Counted from the first letter of the stretch, positions 35,055-43,830 are shown. The stretch: 64,000 bases of DNA from Pseudopedobacter sp037968815 (GCA_037968815.1 JBBKWF010000004.1:248001-312000), one strand, 5' to 3'. Notes: generated by a model not told the origin, from the letters alone. Numbers and translations are program-made.

Positions 35055-35630
35055 TTACAATGCAGCTTTCACTAAATAAGGCAAAATTTCTTTTTGGAAA
35101 GAGATAAAATTCTTACGAACATCGGCATCACTTACAGAAGTAAAAGCGAAAGAGAAGATAATGCTTTTGCTGGCTTTAATCAAAAATCTTAATCTTTCGG
35201 GGTAAGTGTCATCAATATTTAGCTCTTCAATTTCTAAAAACTCCTGATAAAGTAAACGTTCTAGCTCATCAGATAGGTTTTTTAAAAACTCCTGAGCATT
35301 GGCAGATTCACGAATAAAATCCCAACCGATAAACTCGTTACAAACGGTATAAGATAGCTTGCTCACCCTTAAAATCAATAGGGTTAAGTGCTCTTCTTTG
35401 TTGATACTTTTATTATCCTGATGTACTAAATCACTAATGCTTACTTTTAAATAGTCCATTAGAATGGCATGTAACACCAATTCTTTACTTTCAAAATATT
35501 TATAGATAGTGGCTTTAGCGATTTTAGCTTTTTTTGCAATTTCGTTTACGCTGGTTTTATGGTAACCATATTTACGGAAGAGGTCCTGAGCGGATTTTTT
35601 TATACTTTCTTTAATTTTATCTGCTTCCAT
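35055..35630 (-). CDS. TetR/AcrR-family transcription regulator
   Basis: A 191-residue repressor. The N-terminal helix-turn-helix is clear: DLFRKYGYHKTSVNEIAKKAKIAKATIYKYFESKELVL (HTH about residues 17-55). The C-terminal half is helical and would bind an unknown ligand. The reading frame is open to 35750, but I start at ATG 35630 (MEADKIKES). The longer version would run into the upstream lipoprotein gene and adds no conserved sequence. The start is two bases from that gene's stop, so the two are probably co-transcribed. Confidence 0.9.
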   Translation of the reverse strand: MEADKIKESIKKSAQDLFRKYGYHKTSVNEIAKKAKIAKATIYKYFESKELVLHAILMDYLKVSISDLVHQDNKSINKEEHLTLLILRVSKLSYTVCNEFIGWDFIRESANAQEFLKNLSDELERLLYQEFLEIEELNIDDTYPERLRFLIKASKSIIFSFAFTSVSDADVRKNFISFQKEILPYLVKAAL

Positions 35631-35632
35631 AA

Positions 35633-36049
35633 TTAATTGTAAACGGTGATTTGTGAGCTGGTGACAGTCACTTGATATTGTTTTAAAGGTCTGGTTGCCG
35701 GAGCTTTGATAGAATAACCATCTTCCATAGTAAATATGGAGCCCGAACAAGGGTCTGTTGCAGTAATGCTTGGCTCATTAACAATTACAGCACATTTACT
35801 TTCCGGGTTATAGGTACTGCAACGGTCATAAGCTACAATTTGACCAGTAGTTCTTTTATAAAGTATAATACCTGCAACACCTCCATTGATCACCACGTAG
35901 CCTCCGGCACTATTTAATGCGGAAAAGCGGTAATCATTTACACTAATACGCACATCTACCGGTACATCAGCGATATAGTTTCCTTCTTTACCGCAAGATT
36001 GTATCAATAAAATGGTAATTAGAGAAATGAAGAGGGCAAGTTTTTTCAT
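35633..36049 (-). CDS. Rieske-like lipoprotein lacking most cluster ligands
   Basis: A 138-residue lipoprotein (MKKLALFISLITILLIQSC, lipobox IQSC). The mature part follows the Rieske plan: RISVNDYRF strand, AYDRCSTYNPESKC first loop, DPCSGSIFTMEDGYSIKAPATRPLKQYQV second loop and tail. Against the canonical CxH and CPCHGS loops, only Cys77 remains of the four iron ligands. The histidines appear as Thr79 and Ser102 and the second cysteine as Asp99. Cys86 and Cys101, near the usual disulfide positions, are kept. A [2Fe-2S] centre is therefore unlikely. It lies one base from the pheS stop and two bases ahead of tetR. Confidence 0.72.
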   Translation of the reverse strand: MKKLALFISLITILLIQSCGKEGNYIADVPVDVRISVNDYRFSALNSAGGYVVINGGVAGIILYKRTTGQIVAYDRCSTYNPESKCAVIVNEPSITATDPCSGSIFTMEDGYSIKAPATRPLKQYQVTVTSSQITVYN

Positions 36050-36050
36050 T

Positions 36051-37112
36051 TTAGATGACTTCAGTTTGAAATTGTTTTAAGAAACGAACATCGTTCTCAG
36101 AAAACAAACGCAAATCTTTAATCTGATATTTTAAATTGGTGATTCTTTCTATACCCATACCAAAAGCAAAACCGGTATATTTTTTAGAATCTATATTTAC
36201 ATTGTCTAAAACGTTGGGGTCAATCATTCCACAACCTAAAATTTCTACCCAACCACTTTGCTTACACATTTGGCAACCATCACCTTTACAAATAGAACAA
36301 GAAATGTCCATTTCTGCAGAAGGTTCAGTAAAAGGGAAGTACGACGGACGGAAACGAACTTTGGTATCTTCGCCATACAGCTCCTGAACAAAATAATATA
36401 AGGTTTGCTTTAAATCGGCAAAAGAAACATTTTCATCAACATATAAACCTTCTACTTGGTGAAAAAAGCAATGTGCCCTTGCAGAAATAGCTTCGTTACG
36501 ATAAACTCTACCGGGCATTAAAGCTCTAAAAGGTGGTTTGCCAGCTTCCATTAACCTTACCTGTACAGATGAAGTGTGAGTACGGAGCGCATAAGCCTCC
36601 TTTTTTTGCTCACCTTCTTGACTTTCTGAGCTTTCTGTAGGTTTTTGTACAAAAAAAGTGTCTTGCATATCTCTTGCAGGATGTTCTTCTGGAAAGTTTA
36701 ATGCAGAGAAATTATGCCAATCGTCTTCAACCTCAGGTCCTTCAGACAAAACAAAACCTAAGCGTTTAAATATCTCCACTATTTCTTTACGAACTAAAGA
36801 AAGTGGGTGACGACCACCAACCTCAAATCCTTCGCCGGGTAAGGTTAAGTCTTCTTTGTTAGCTTGTGCTGTGGTTGCAGTAAAATTGTCTTTATTATCA
36901 TTAAACTTAGCTTCTGCTAATTGCTTAAACTGATTCAGTACTTTTCCTAATACGCGTTTCTCTTCTGGAGATACGGCTTTAAATTCATCAAATAAATCTT
37001 TGATAATTCCTTTTGTACCTAAGAACTTAATGCGGAAGCTCTCTAATTCTTCTGCTGTTTTGGGTTCAAAAGCGTTGATTTCGGTAGTGTATTGAGTGAT
37101 TTTAGACTGCAT
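36051..37112 (-). CDS. pheS: Phenylalanyl-tRNA synthetase alpha subunit
   Basis: Class II synthetase subunit that charges tRNA-Phe together with PheT, which is not in the window. The N-terminal coiled coil (residues 1-95) precedes the catalytic core with HPLSLVRKEIVEIFKRLGF, FSALNFPEEHPARDMQDTFF, LRTHTSSVQVRLM and HCFFHQVEGL. The SCSICKGDGCQMCKQSG cysteine cluster follows, then motif 3 GFAFGMGIERI. A charged insertion ESSESQEGEQKKE sits before LRTHTS. I begin at ATG 37112 (MQSKITQYTTEI, 353 residues) instead of the TTG at 37121. Confidence 0.96.
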   Translation of the reverse strand: MQSKITQYTTEINAFEPKTAEELESFRIKFLGTKGIIKDLFDEFKAVSPEEKRVLGKVLNQFKQLAEAKFNDNKDNFTATTAQANKEDLTLPGEGFEVGGRHPLSLVRKEIVEIFKRLGFVLSEGPEVEDDWHNFSALNFPEEHPARDMQDTFFVQKPTESSESQEGEQKKEAYALRTHTSSVQVRLMEAGKPPFRALMPGRVYRNEAISARAHCFFHQVEGLYVDENVSFADLKQTLYYFVQELYGEDTKVRFRPSYFPFTEPSAEMDISCSICKGDGCQMCKQSGWVEILGCGMIDPNVLDNVNIDSKKYTGFAFGMGIERITNLKYQIKDLRLFSENDVRFLKQFQTEVI

Positions 37113-37301
37113 AGGGTACAAATTTAAGAAAAAAAGTCTCTTAAATTTTAGAATTAATTTTGTGGGGTAATTGGATTGTCAGATTTGATTTGGCTACCCT
37201 CTGTTTAAATGAACATTCTTAATAAATATATGGATAGATATGAAAAAACCTAAATAAGGGTTTCTTAATTATATTTTCACTCCCTGAAAAGAATTGAAGC
37301 C

Positions 37302-37910
37302 TTAAATCAATCTATCCTTTACTACCAGTGTTTCTGCTAATTTATCATGCAAGGTTTGTTGCTTTTTATTAAGGAATGAGTAAAGATAGCCTGCGAAAAG
37401 TGGAAGTGTACTCAGTATTTTAGATAAGTTTCTGATGATAATTTGCTTTAGCGATGGCTGTAAACCTTGAGAGTTAGTTACTTTTATAGAAAGTAACTTT
37501 TTACCTATGGTAGATTGTTGATGGTTTTCCATGTAAATATTATAGAATATTTTCAGAAAAGGAAGTAGCAAAAGTCCGCTTAAAATATTTTGCTGAGTAG
37601 CACTTTTGTCTGCAATGTAAATTGCCATTAAAAGTTCAAAAAAGGCAAATATTCCAAAAACAACAAACCAGTCAATTACTGTTGCAAGTAGGCGTAAATC
37701 AAAACCTGCATAATATTGCGGAGCGGTAAACTCTTGCGAAAAACCTAATAAATTTCTTAATTCTGCAATTTCATGAGCTTCTTTATAATCATCCATTTCT
37801 GCGGTTTTCAGAAATGAATCGGGTTTAACAGATTTGGTTTTTAGTGCATCAAGTGTAAAAGGGCCTGTTGGTTTTCCGGCTACCACCAAATAATAGAGGG
37901 TTTCGTTCAT
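37302..37910 (-). CDS. GYF-RDD family membrane protein
   Basis: A 202-residue membrane protein. Residues 1-55 resemble the GYF_2 domain (YYLVVAGKPTGPFTLDALK), a protein-interaction module. The rest is an RDD domain with the characteristic FDLRLLATVIDWFVVFGIFAF, an internal hydrophobic segment, and QSTIGKKLLSIKVTNSQG. HDKLAETLVV closes the protein. Function is not known; RDD proteins are linked to envelope transport. It is the last gene of the SDR-PspC-LiaF-like run, two bases after the preceding stop. Confidence 0.87.
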   Translation of the reverse strand: MNETLYYLVVAGKPTGPFTLDALKTKSVKPDSFLKTAEMDDYKEAHEIAELRNLLGFSQEFTAPQYYAGFDLRLLATVIDWFVVFGIFAFFELLMAIYIADKSATQQNILSGLLLLPFLKIFYNIYMENHQQSTIGKKLLSIKVTNSQGLQPSLKQIIIRNLSKILSTLPLFAGYLYSFLNKKQQTLHDKLAETLVVKDRLI

Positions 37911-37912
37911 TT

Positions 37913-38851
37913 TTAATAACGTTTCACTTCAAAATCACTTAAACCACCTTTTAAATTAATCATGATTTTGTTGGTAGTAGAATTATAGTCCGGAGAAATA
38001 AAAGTACCATCATCAGATTTTGAGAAGCCAGGGAAGTCTTTTGCTGATAAACCTGTTTTGGTGCGTATTTTACATCCCGCATCTTCTGGGATATAGATAC
38101 TCACTTTTGCTATTCCAGTTTCTGCTGATAAATTAACATCATTATAAAGCGAACCTATTTTAACCTTAAAGTCTGCTGCCCCACCTTTAATATTGATTTC
38201 TTTTACGCGGTTGTTGCTTAAGTCGAAATTTGCTTTACCAGCACCCATATTTAGGTTGATAATCCATAATGGCAACGGATGGACTTTTATTTTAACGTCA
38301 TTGAAATCTGTATCGTCAAAATCAAAACTATTGTCTTTATTTTTAGATTTAAAATCTAAAACAACAACGCTATCTGTATCTGTTTTACGTAGGTAATAAT
38401 GGTTATTGTCTTTTTGAGCAGACGATTCAAAAAGATTGTCATCGCCATTTGTGATAATAAAGGAGCTTGCACCACCATTGATGTTTAGCGTAGCATTTTT
38501 AAACTTACCATCATAAGCTTCTTCGTAAAAAGATTTAGCTCCTTTTGTATCTTCTATCTCGGTGTCTTCGTCATTGTAACTTAACCAATTACGGTCAACT
38601 TTTTTATGAGTACCTAAATTTGTATAAGTAATTAAGCCTAAGGCAAAAATAGTAGTAGCAATAATTAGCCATTTACCGGCAGTAGATTCTGATCTTGAAA
38701 AGATGATATTTATACCAGAAACAATTAAAACTATGGGCCAAAACTTCCAAACATAAGTCCAACGAAAATCAATAACACCGTAGTTTTCAAGTAGAAAAAC
38801 AGTCCCAATGAAAACTAAAATAATTCCCCAAGATATTCTGCTCGCTTTCAT
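37913..38851 (-). CDS. LiaF-like transmembrane/adhesin-domain protein
   Basis: A 312-residue protein with about three N-terminal membrane helices (ISWGIILVFIGTVFLLENYGVI, FWPIVLIVSGINIIF, IIATTIFALGLITY), as in the LiaF/DUF5668 transmembrane domain. Behind them lies a beta-helical extracytoplasmic part of short repeated strands (TLNINGGASSFII, INLNMGAGKANFDLS, EINIKGGAADFKV, VNLSAETGIAKVSI). In Firmicutes LiaF restrains the envelope-stress regulators LiaRS. No two-component genes are adjacent here. It lies three bases from pspC-like and two from the RDD gene. Confidence 0.85.
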   Translation of the reverse strand: MKASRISWGIILVFIGTVFLLENYGVIDFRWTYVWKFWPIVLIVSGINIIFSRSESTAGKWLIIATTIFALGLITYTNLGTHKKVDRNWLSYNDEDTEIEDTKGAKSFYEEAYDGKFKNATLNINGGASSFIITNGDDNLFESSAQKDNNHYYLRKTDTDSVVVLDFKSKNKDNSFDFDDTDFNDVKIKVHPLPLWIINLNMGAGKANFDLSNNRVKEINIKGGAADFKVKIGSLYNDVNLSAETGIAKVSIYIPEDAGCKIRTKTGLSAKDFPGFSKSDDGTFISPDYNSTTNKIMINLKGGLSDFEVKRY

Positions 38852-38854
38852 AAT

Positions 38855-39358
38855 TTACTGGTTGTAATTTTCTTCGTCTGTACTTTTAAACTCATCTTCA
38901 GTCGCACCATCTTTGTTAGTCTTAGCTTCGTCACTACTTTTCTTAGCTTTAGATAATAAAATTAAGCCTAATGCAACAAAAGCAAGTGGCCATAATTTAT
39001 GTAACTCAAGCCAATCAGGCAAAATGTCAAACTCATCCAATAAAAAATAAGCACCCATTACTATTAGTATACAGCCTGAAATTAGGCTCATACTAGAATT
39101 GTTTTTCTTATTTATTGGGGCTTTTATTGGCTCGTCTGTTACTGTACGATAATCTGTATAGGTGTAAGGAGGCTTGCTTTCTTCCGAAACAACTATCCAT
39201 AATATACAATAGATTAAAAAACCACTGCCTCCAAAAAAGGTAGCTAAGGCAAATGCAATCCTAACAAATGTAACGTCTAAATCAAAATACTTTGCAATAC
39301 CTGTAGCTACACCAGCTATCATCTTGTCTTGCGGGTCGCGTGTTAATTTTTTTTCCAC
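38855..39358 (-). CDS. PspC-domain protein
   Basis: A 167-residue membrane protein. The PspC domain fills residues 3-60: KKLTRDPQDKMIAGVATGIAKYFDLDVTFVRIAFALATFFGG, ending in a hydrophobic helix with VVSEES. A second pair of hydrophobic stretches (SLISGCILIVMGAYFLLDEF and LWPLAFVALGLILL) follows, similar to the DUF5668 helices of its neighbour, and a charged C-terminal tail. PspC proteins sense or stabilise a stressed inner membrane. It is eleven bases downstream of an SDR gene in the same orientation. Confidence 0.9.
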   Translation of the reverse strand: MEKKLTRDPQDKMIAGVATGIAKYFDLDVTFVRIAFALATFFGGSGFLIYCILWIVVSEESKPPYTYTDYRTVTDEPIKAPINKKNNSSMSLISGCILIVMGAYFLLDEFDILPDWLELHKLWPLAFVALGLILLSKAKKSSDEAKTNKDGATEDEFKSTDEENYNQ

Positions 39359-39369
39359 TTTTTTATCTT

Positions 39370-40071
39370 TTAATTCTGCCCATTTTGTGGCGTAATCATA
39401 ATTTGATCAACATTTGCTCCTTTACTTAGTTGCAATGCGTGAGTAATTGATTTCGCTATATCTTCTGGCAATACAAATTTATCCGGAGAAATTTCTGTAC
39501 CATCCCAAGATGAAGTAAGTGTTGAACCGGGTATAACTGCGGTTACTTTTACTCCAGAAGGTCTGGTTTCTTCTCTCATCACATTGTTAAGACTAAGCAA
39601 GGCTGCTTTTGTTACAGTATAAGAACCAGCTTGCACAACTGTTTGCAAACTTGCTATTGAACAGAAGTTAAAAATGTGTCCAGAGCCTCTTTTAACCATT
39701 AAAGGCGCTAATTTTTTATAAAGAATATAATGAGCGATGAGGTTTAAGTTAAGATGAAACTCTAACATATGATCTTCTTCTTCTAAAACTAAAGAAGGGA
39801 CATAAATGCCAACATTGTTTACTAAAACATCTATTGTTTTAAAATGTGCTATTGATTGATCGGCAAATTCAATTACTTCTTGTTTTATGGCACAATCTGT
39901 TTTAACGGTAAGTATTTTAATTTTTGGGTTTATAGCCAGTAATTCTGCTTCTAATAAGTCAAGTTCTTTTTGGTTTCTAGCACATAATGCTAGCGAGTGA
40001 TTATTTTTCGCCATTTCTATAGCTACTGCTCTTCCCATTCCTTTAGTAGCACCTGTTATTAATATATTCAT
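39370..40071 (-). CDS. SDR-family oxidoreductase
   Basis: A 233-residue short-chain dehydrogenase. TGATKGMG binds the cofactor, followed by CARN (NADP-type basic residue), NNVGIY, FNFCSIASLQ with the catalytic serine and the tyrosine-lysine pair YTVTK. VIPGSTLTS is the usual downstream motif. ATG 40071 (MNILITGATKG) is chosen over the longer frame to 40137, which would overlap the promoter region. Substrate unknown. First gene of the leftward run into PspC, LiaF-like and RDD proteins. Confidence 0.9.
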   Translation of the reverse strand: MNILITGATKGMGRAVAIEMAKNNHSLALCARNQKELDLLEAELLAINPKIKILTVKTDCAIKQEVIEFADQSIAHFKTIDVLVNNVGIYVPSLVLEEEDHMLEFHLNLNLIAHYILYKKLAPLMVKRGSGHIFNFCSIASLQTVVQAGSYTVTKAALLSLNNVMREETRPSGVKVTAVIPGSTLTSSWDGTEISPDKFVLPEDIAKSITHALQLSKGANVDQIMITPQNGQN

Positions 40072-40134
40072 AATTTTTAGTTTTGAGCAATTTAGGATTA
40101 ATAATTGCATTTGATAAAAAAGCTTATTTTTACA

Positions 40135-40142
40135 CAAATTTA
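40135..40142 (-). promoter_or_regulatory. -7 element for the SDR-PspC-LiaF-RDD run
   Basis: TAAATTTG on the minus strand, exact match to TAnnTTTG, 63 bases upstream of the SDR ATG and just before the divergent ABC permease gene. Confidence 0.4.
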
Positions 40143-40147
40143 AACAT

Positions 40148-40882
40148 ATGGTGTTTTATCATTTCGGGAAATATATTTTAATGCTGAAGGCGGTTTTTAG
40201 AAAACCAGAGAAAATGAGCATTTACAAAAATGAGGTTTTTAGGGAAATGGTAGATATAGGCTTAGGTTCTTTAGGTATCGTCAGTATCATCTCCGTTTTT
40301 ATTGGTGCTGTAACCACAGTACAAACTGCTTTTCAGTTGACAAGTGATTTAATTCCTAAATCTATTATTGGAGGTATTACGCGTGATTCAACTATACTGG
40401 AACTTAGTCCAACAATTTGTTCTTTGGTTTTGGCAGGTAAAGTTGGTAGCAGTATAGCTTCGCAAATTGGAACCATGCGTGTAACCGAGCAAATTGATGC
40501 TTTAGAGATAATGGGGATAAATGCTCCTGGTTATTTAATATTACCCAAGTTACTAGGTGGTGTAATTATGATTCCGCTTTTGGTAATTGTAGCTATTGCA
40601 TTAAGTATTACAGGTGGTTATTTAGCCGGTACAGCTTCTGGAGCAGTAAGTTCAGCAGAATTTATACAAGGTTTAACCACAGATTTTATTCCTTTTACTT
40701 TAGTAGTAGCAATGGTAAAGGCATTAATTTTCGCTTTTATTATTACAACAGTTTCTTCTTACCAAGGCTTTTTTACCAAAGGAGGCGCTTTGGAAGTAGG
40801 TGCTGCCAGTACCAAAGCGGTGGTAATTAGCTGTATTGCTATTTTGGTTTCTGATTACGTTATTGCACAACTTTTATTATGA
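40148..40882 (+). CDS. mlaE: MlaE-family ABC transporter permease
   Basis: A 244-residue inner-membrane permease of the phospholipid/lipid-asymmetry ABC family. Signatures are FREMVDIGLGSLGIVSIISVFIGAVTTVQTAFQL, the LSPTICSLVLAGKVGSSIASQIGTMRVTEQIDALEIMGINA stretch (coupling helix) and about five hydrophobic segments. It is translationally coupled (4-base overlap) to the ATPase gene. An MCE-domain protein, the usual third component, is not encoded next door and would be expected elsewhere. Likely role: lipid movement between the inner and outer membrane. Confidence 0.92.
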   Translation: MVFYHFGKYILMLKAVFRKPEKMSIYKNEVFREMVDIGLGSLGIVSIISVFIGAVTTVQTAFQLTSDLIPKSIIGGITRDSTILELSPTICSLVLAGKVGSSIASQIGTMRVTEQIDALEIMGINAPGYLILPKLLGGVIMIPLLVIVAIALSITGGYLAGTASGAVSSAEFIQGLTTDFIPFTLVVAMVKALIFAFIITTVSSYQGFFTKGGALEVGAASTKAVVISCIAILVSDYVIAQLLL

Positions 40883-41628
40883 TTGAGGTTAAGGATATTT
40901 TCAAAAGCTTCGGCGATAATGAAGTTTTAAAAGGCATTTCTGCCGATTTTAAACCAGGCGTAACTTCTTTAATTATAGGAAGCTCCGGGTCTGGAAAAAC
41001 TACTTTGATGAAAAACATGGTAGGTTTACATGAACCAAATAGCGGTAAGGTTTTTTACGACGGGCGAGATTTTACTGCGATGGATACCCATGAACGTAAA
41101 GATATACGTCAGGAAATTGGAATGCTCTTTCAAGGATCTGCCTTGTTTGACTCCATGACTGTAGAAAAAAACATACGCTTTCCGCTAGATATGTTTACAA
41201 ATGAGTCAAAAGCAGAAAAATTAGATCGTGTTAATTTTGTTTTAGAACGAGTAAATCTTGCTGGTAAAAATAAACTTTACCCTTCTGAACTTTCTGGAGG
41301 GATGATGAAAAGAGTAGGTATCGCAAGAGCTATCGCTATGCGACCTAAATACCTTTTTTGTGATGAGCCAAACTCTGGTCTCGATCCAAAAAGCTCCATT
41401 ATGATTGATGAATTGGTGCAAGAAATTACACAGGAATATGATATTACAACCGTTATTGTTACCCATGATATGAACTCGGTGATGGGAATTGGCGAACATA
41501 TCCTATTTTTGCATCAAGGCGAGAAATGGTGGGAAGGTTCAAAAGATGAAATAACCTCTACAGATAATAAAGAGCTTAACGATTTTGTTTTTGCCACTAA
41601 ATTGATGGAAACCTTACTTAAAAAGTAG
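40879..41628 (+). CDS. mlaF: MlaF-type ABC transporter ATPase
   Basis: A 249-residue ABC ATPase partner of the preceding permease. Walker A is GSSGSGKTTL, the Q-loop GMLFQGSALFDSMTV, the ABC signature LSGGMMKRVGIARAI, Walker B YLFCDEPNSGLDP, and the switch histidine VIVTHDM. The LFQGSALFDSMTV wording is characteristic of Mla/Ttg2A ATPases. It powers lipid transport at the cytoplasmic face of the inner membrane. Confidence 0.94.
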   Translation: MIEVKDIFKSFGDNEVLKGISADFKPGVTSLIIGSSGSGKTTLMKNMVGLHEPNSGKVFYDGRDFTAMDTHERKDIRQEIGMLFQGSALFDSMTVEKNIRFPLDMFTNESKAEKLDRVNFVLERVNLAGKNKLYPSELSGGMMKRVGIARAIAMRPKYLFCDEPNSGLDPKSSIMIDELVQEITQEYDITTVIVTHDMNSVMGIGEHILFLHQGEKWWEGSKDEITSTDNKELNDFVFATKLMETLLKK

Positions 41629-41769
41629 CTTTTTAGATGGTTAGGGATTGGTTTGTTAGGTGGCTAGGAGAAAAGCCATTAGCTAACTCCCAGCTTAATT
41701 CCAGCTCAACAGGTATTCACTCTGTCATTAAAAACTCAATCACTTATTAAATTCAAGTATTAAAAAAAT

Positions 41770-42666
41770 ATGCAACCAAATATACAAGCACTTACTCCAC
41801 AACACTGGAAAGATTACGAACTGATAGATTGTGGAGATTTTGAAAAGCTAGAGCGATTTGGCGATGTTATTTTGATAAGACCAGAACCACAAGCTGTTTG
41901 GAGCAAGTTATTGCCAGAAAGCGAATGGCAGAAGCTTCACCATATTAAGTTTAAAGGTAGGTCTGCTACTAGTGGAGAGTGGGTTAAAAAGAATCCCAAA
42001 ACACCAGACCGTTGGCATATAGAATATAAAAACAATGATGTTAAGATTAAATTCCGTTTAGCTTTAACCTCGTTTAAACATGTCGGTATTTTTCCGGAAC
42101 AGTCTGTAAACTGGGATTTTATTTCATCATCCATTAAAAAGTTTAAAACGCCAGAGCCTAAAATACTCAACCTATTTGCATACACCGGTGGGGCATCTTT
42201 AATTGCAAAAGCTGCCGGTGCAGATACTACCCATGTTGATTCTATTAAACAGGTGGTAAGTTGGGCAAATGAAAATCAAGAAATTTCTAATTTAAAAGAT
42301 ATTCGTTGGGTGGTTGAAGATGCGTTGAAGTTTGTACAACGTGAATTAAAAAGAGGTAAAAAGTACAACGGAATTATATTAGATCCGCCGGCATACGGTC
42401 ATGGCCCAAAAGGGGAGAAGTGGAAGCTAGAAGATTTAATTAAAGAGATGATGCGAGATGTGGTGCAGTTGTTAGATCCAAAAGAGCATTTCTTGATTTT
42501 AAACACTTATTCATTAGGGTTTTCGTCTATTATTGTTGAGAATTTAATTAGAGGTGCTCACCCCGATGTTCAGAATTTAAATATTGGTGAACTGTACTTA
42601 AAAGCAAGGAGTGGAGTTAATTTGCCATTAGGTGTTTTTGGTAAATTTAGTTTGTTCAATTGTTGA
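41770..42666 (+). CDS. Class I SAM-dependent rRNA methyltransferase-like protein
   Basis: A 298-residue protein resembling the C-terminal half of RlmI-type methyltransferases. SAM motif ILNLFAYTGGASLIAKAAGA, HVDSIKQVVSWANEN, RWVVEDALKFVQREL and the catalytic DPPAYGHGPKGEKWKL are all present. The N-terminal 90 residues lack a recognisable PUA domain and are specific (CGDFEKLERFGDVILIRPEPQ). Target base unknown, probably ribosomal RNA. The 140 bases before it hold no other gene. Confidence 0.88.
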   Translation: MQPNIQALTPQHWKDYELIDCGDFEKLERFGDVILIRPEPQAVWSKLLPESEWQKLHHIKFKGRSATSGEWVKKNPKTPDRWHIEYKNNDVKIKFRLALTSFKHVGIFPEQSVNWDFISSSIKKFKTPEPKILNLFAYTGGASLIAKAAGADTTHVDSIKQVVSWANENQEISNLKDIRWVVEDALKFVQRELKRGKKYNGIILDPPAYGHGPKGEKWKLEDLIKEMMRDVVQLLDPKEHFLILNTYSLGFSSIIVENLIRGAHPDVQNLNIGELYLKARSGVNLPLGVFGKFSLFNC

Positions 42667-42725
42667 AATCTTTTTTATAAAAGACCAAAGCTTAGTCTTA
42701 ATTTTCCCTTTAATTTTAATTAAAA

Positions 42726-43775
42726 ATGCTAACTCAAAAAAACTATATCATTTTACCACAGCTCGTTGTTGCAGTTGCATTATTCTGTTCATGCTCTGGC
42801 AATACAGATGCTAAAAATGCAGACGCTAAACAAGTGCAAGATTCAGCCAAGGTTGAAACAGTGGAAGAGCCAAAAGAAAGCGTAAGTACCAAAGTGGATT
42901 CGGCTAAATACTATGATTTACAGAAGTATTTGGCAAATGGAGATACAACCGGAAAATGGCCTGTAAAAAATGACCCTTTACCAATTGATGGAGCTATTTT
43001 ACCTTTCAACAGAATTATAGTTTATTACGGTAACCTTTATTCTAAAAAAATGGGTGCTTTAGGCGAATACGCTCCTAAAGAAATGTGGAAAATGCTACAT
43101 GCAGAAGTTGATAAGTGGAACAAAGCGGACACCGTGATTAAATCTGTAGCAGCTATACATTACATTGCAACTGTAGCTAGTGGCACACCAGGAAAAGATA
43201 ATTTCTACATTAACCGGATGCCGGATAGCCAGATTGATTCGGCTTTGGCAATTGCAAAAATGCACAACGCTATTGTGTTTTTAGATTTACAAGTTGCTTT
43301 AAGTACTTTACAGAACGAGCTACCTCGTTTAGAGAAATATTTAAAATTGCCTAATGTACATTTAGGTATAGACCCAGAGTTTTCTATGAAAACTGGTCAT
43401 GCTCCCGGTAAAAAAATCGGATATTATGATGCCGCAGATATCAACTACGCCACAAATTATTTAGCTAAGCTTGTTAAAGAAAACAACTTGCCACCAAAAA
43501 TATTAGTGGTGCACCGTTTTACACAAGGTATGGTAAAGAACTATCAGGATATTAAAAAGCAGAAAGAGATACAAATTGTAATGCACATGGACGGCTGGGG
43601 AGAACCTGAGTTGAAAAAAGGCACTTACCGTCATTATTTATACCGTGAGCCAGTACAGTTTGTAGGTTTTAAAATATTTTATAAAAATGATATAAAGAAA
43701 GCGCCAAACCGTTTAATGACTGCAGAAGAGTTGTTGAAGCTAACACCAAAACCTATTTATATTCAGTATCAGTAA
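42726..43775 (+). CDS. Lipoprotein of unknown function, possible TIM-barrel enzyme
   Basis: A 349-residue lipoprotein. The signal segment is PQLVVAVALFCSC, preceded by a charged N-terminus, and is followed by a long acidic/threonine linker to about residue 60. The globular part has alternating strands and helices with PFNRIIVYYGNLYSKKMG, IHYIATVASG, IVFLDLQVALSTL, VHLGIDPEFSM, KILVVHRFTQGM, IQIVMHMDGWGEP and VGFKIFYKND. Acidic or aromatic residues at strand ends fit a barrel-type enzyme such as a glycoside hydrolase-like fold. I do not recognise a named family. Confidence 0.7.
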   Translation: MLTQKNYIILPQLVVAVALFCSCSGNTDAKNADAKQVQDSAKVETVEEPKESVSTKVDSAKYYDLQKYLANGDTTGKWPVKNDPLPIDGAILPFNRIIVYYGNLYSKKMGALGEYAPKEMWKMLHAEVDKWNKADTVIKSVAAIHYIATVASGTPGKDNFYINRMPDSQIDSALAIAKMHNAIVFLDLQVALSTLQNELPRLEKYLKLPNVHLGIDPEFSMKTGHAPGKKIGYYDAADINYATNYLAKLVKENNLPPKILVVHRFTQGMVKNYQDIKKQKEIQIVMHMDGWGEPELKKGTYRHYLYREPVQFVGFKIFYKNDIKKAPNRLMTAEELLKLTPKPIYIQYQ

Positions 43776-43800
43776 ATAGATTTTAACATATTTATTTTTG

Positions 43801-43830
43801 AAATCCTCGGTTTTTAACCGGGGATTTTTT
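43801..43830 (+). terminator. Terminator of the unknown lipoprotein gene
   Basis: Stem AAATCCTCGGTT with AACCGGGGATTT (one G-T pair), loop TTT, then a T tract, 25 bases past the stop and 30 bases before the convergent aat stop. Confidence 0.88.

Noticed and set aside
35631..35750. N-terminal extension of the TetR regulator by 40 residues
   Set aside because: It would overlap the upstream lipoprotein gene and lacks TetR similarity; ATG 35630 gives the canonical N-terminus.
41629..41769. Repetitive-looking GTTAGG/GCTAGG words between mlaF and the methyltransferase
   Set aside because: No consistent unit length or stable hairpin could be made out; probably ordinary spacer.
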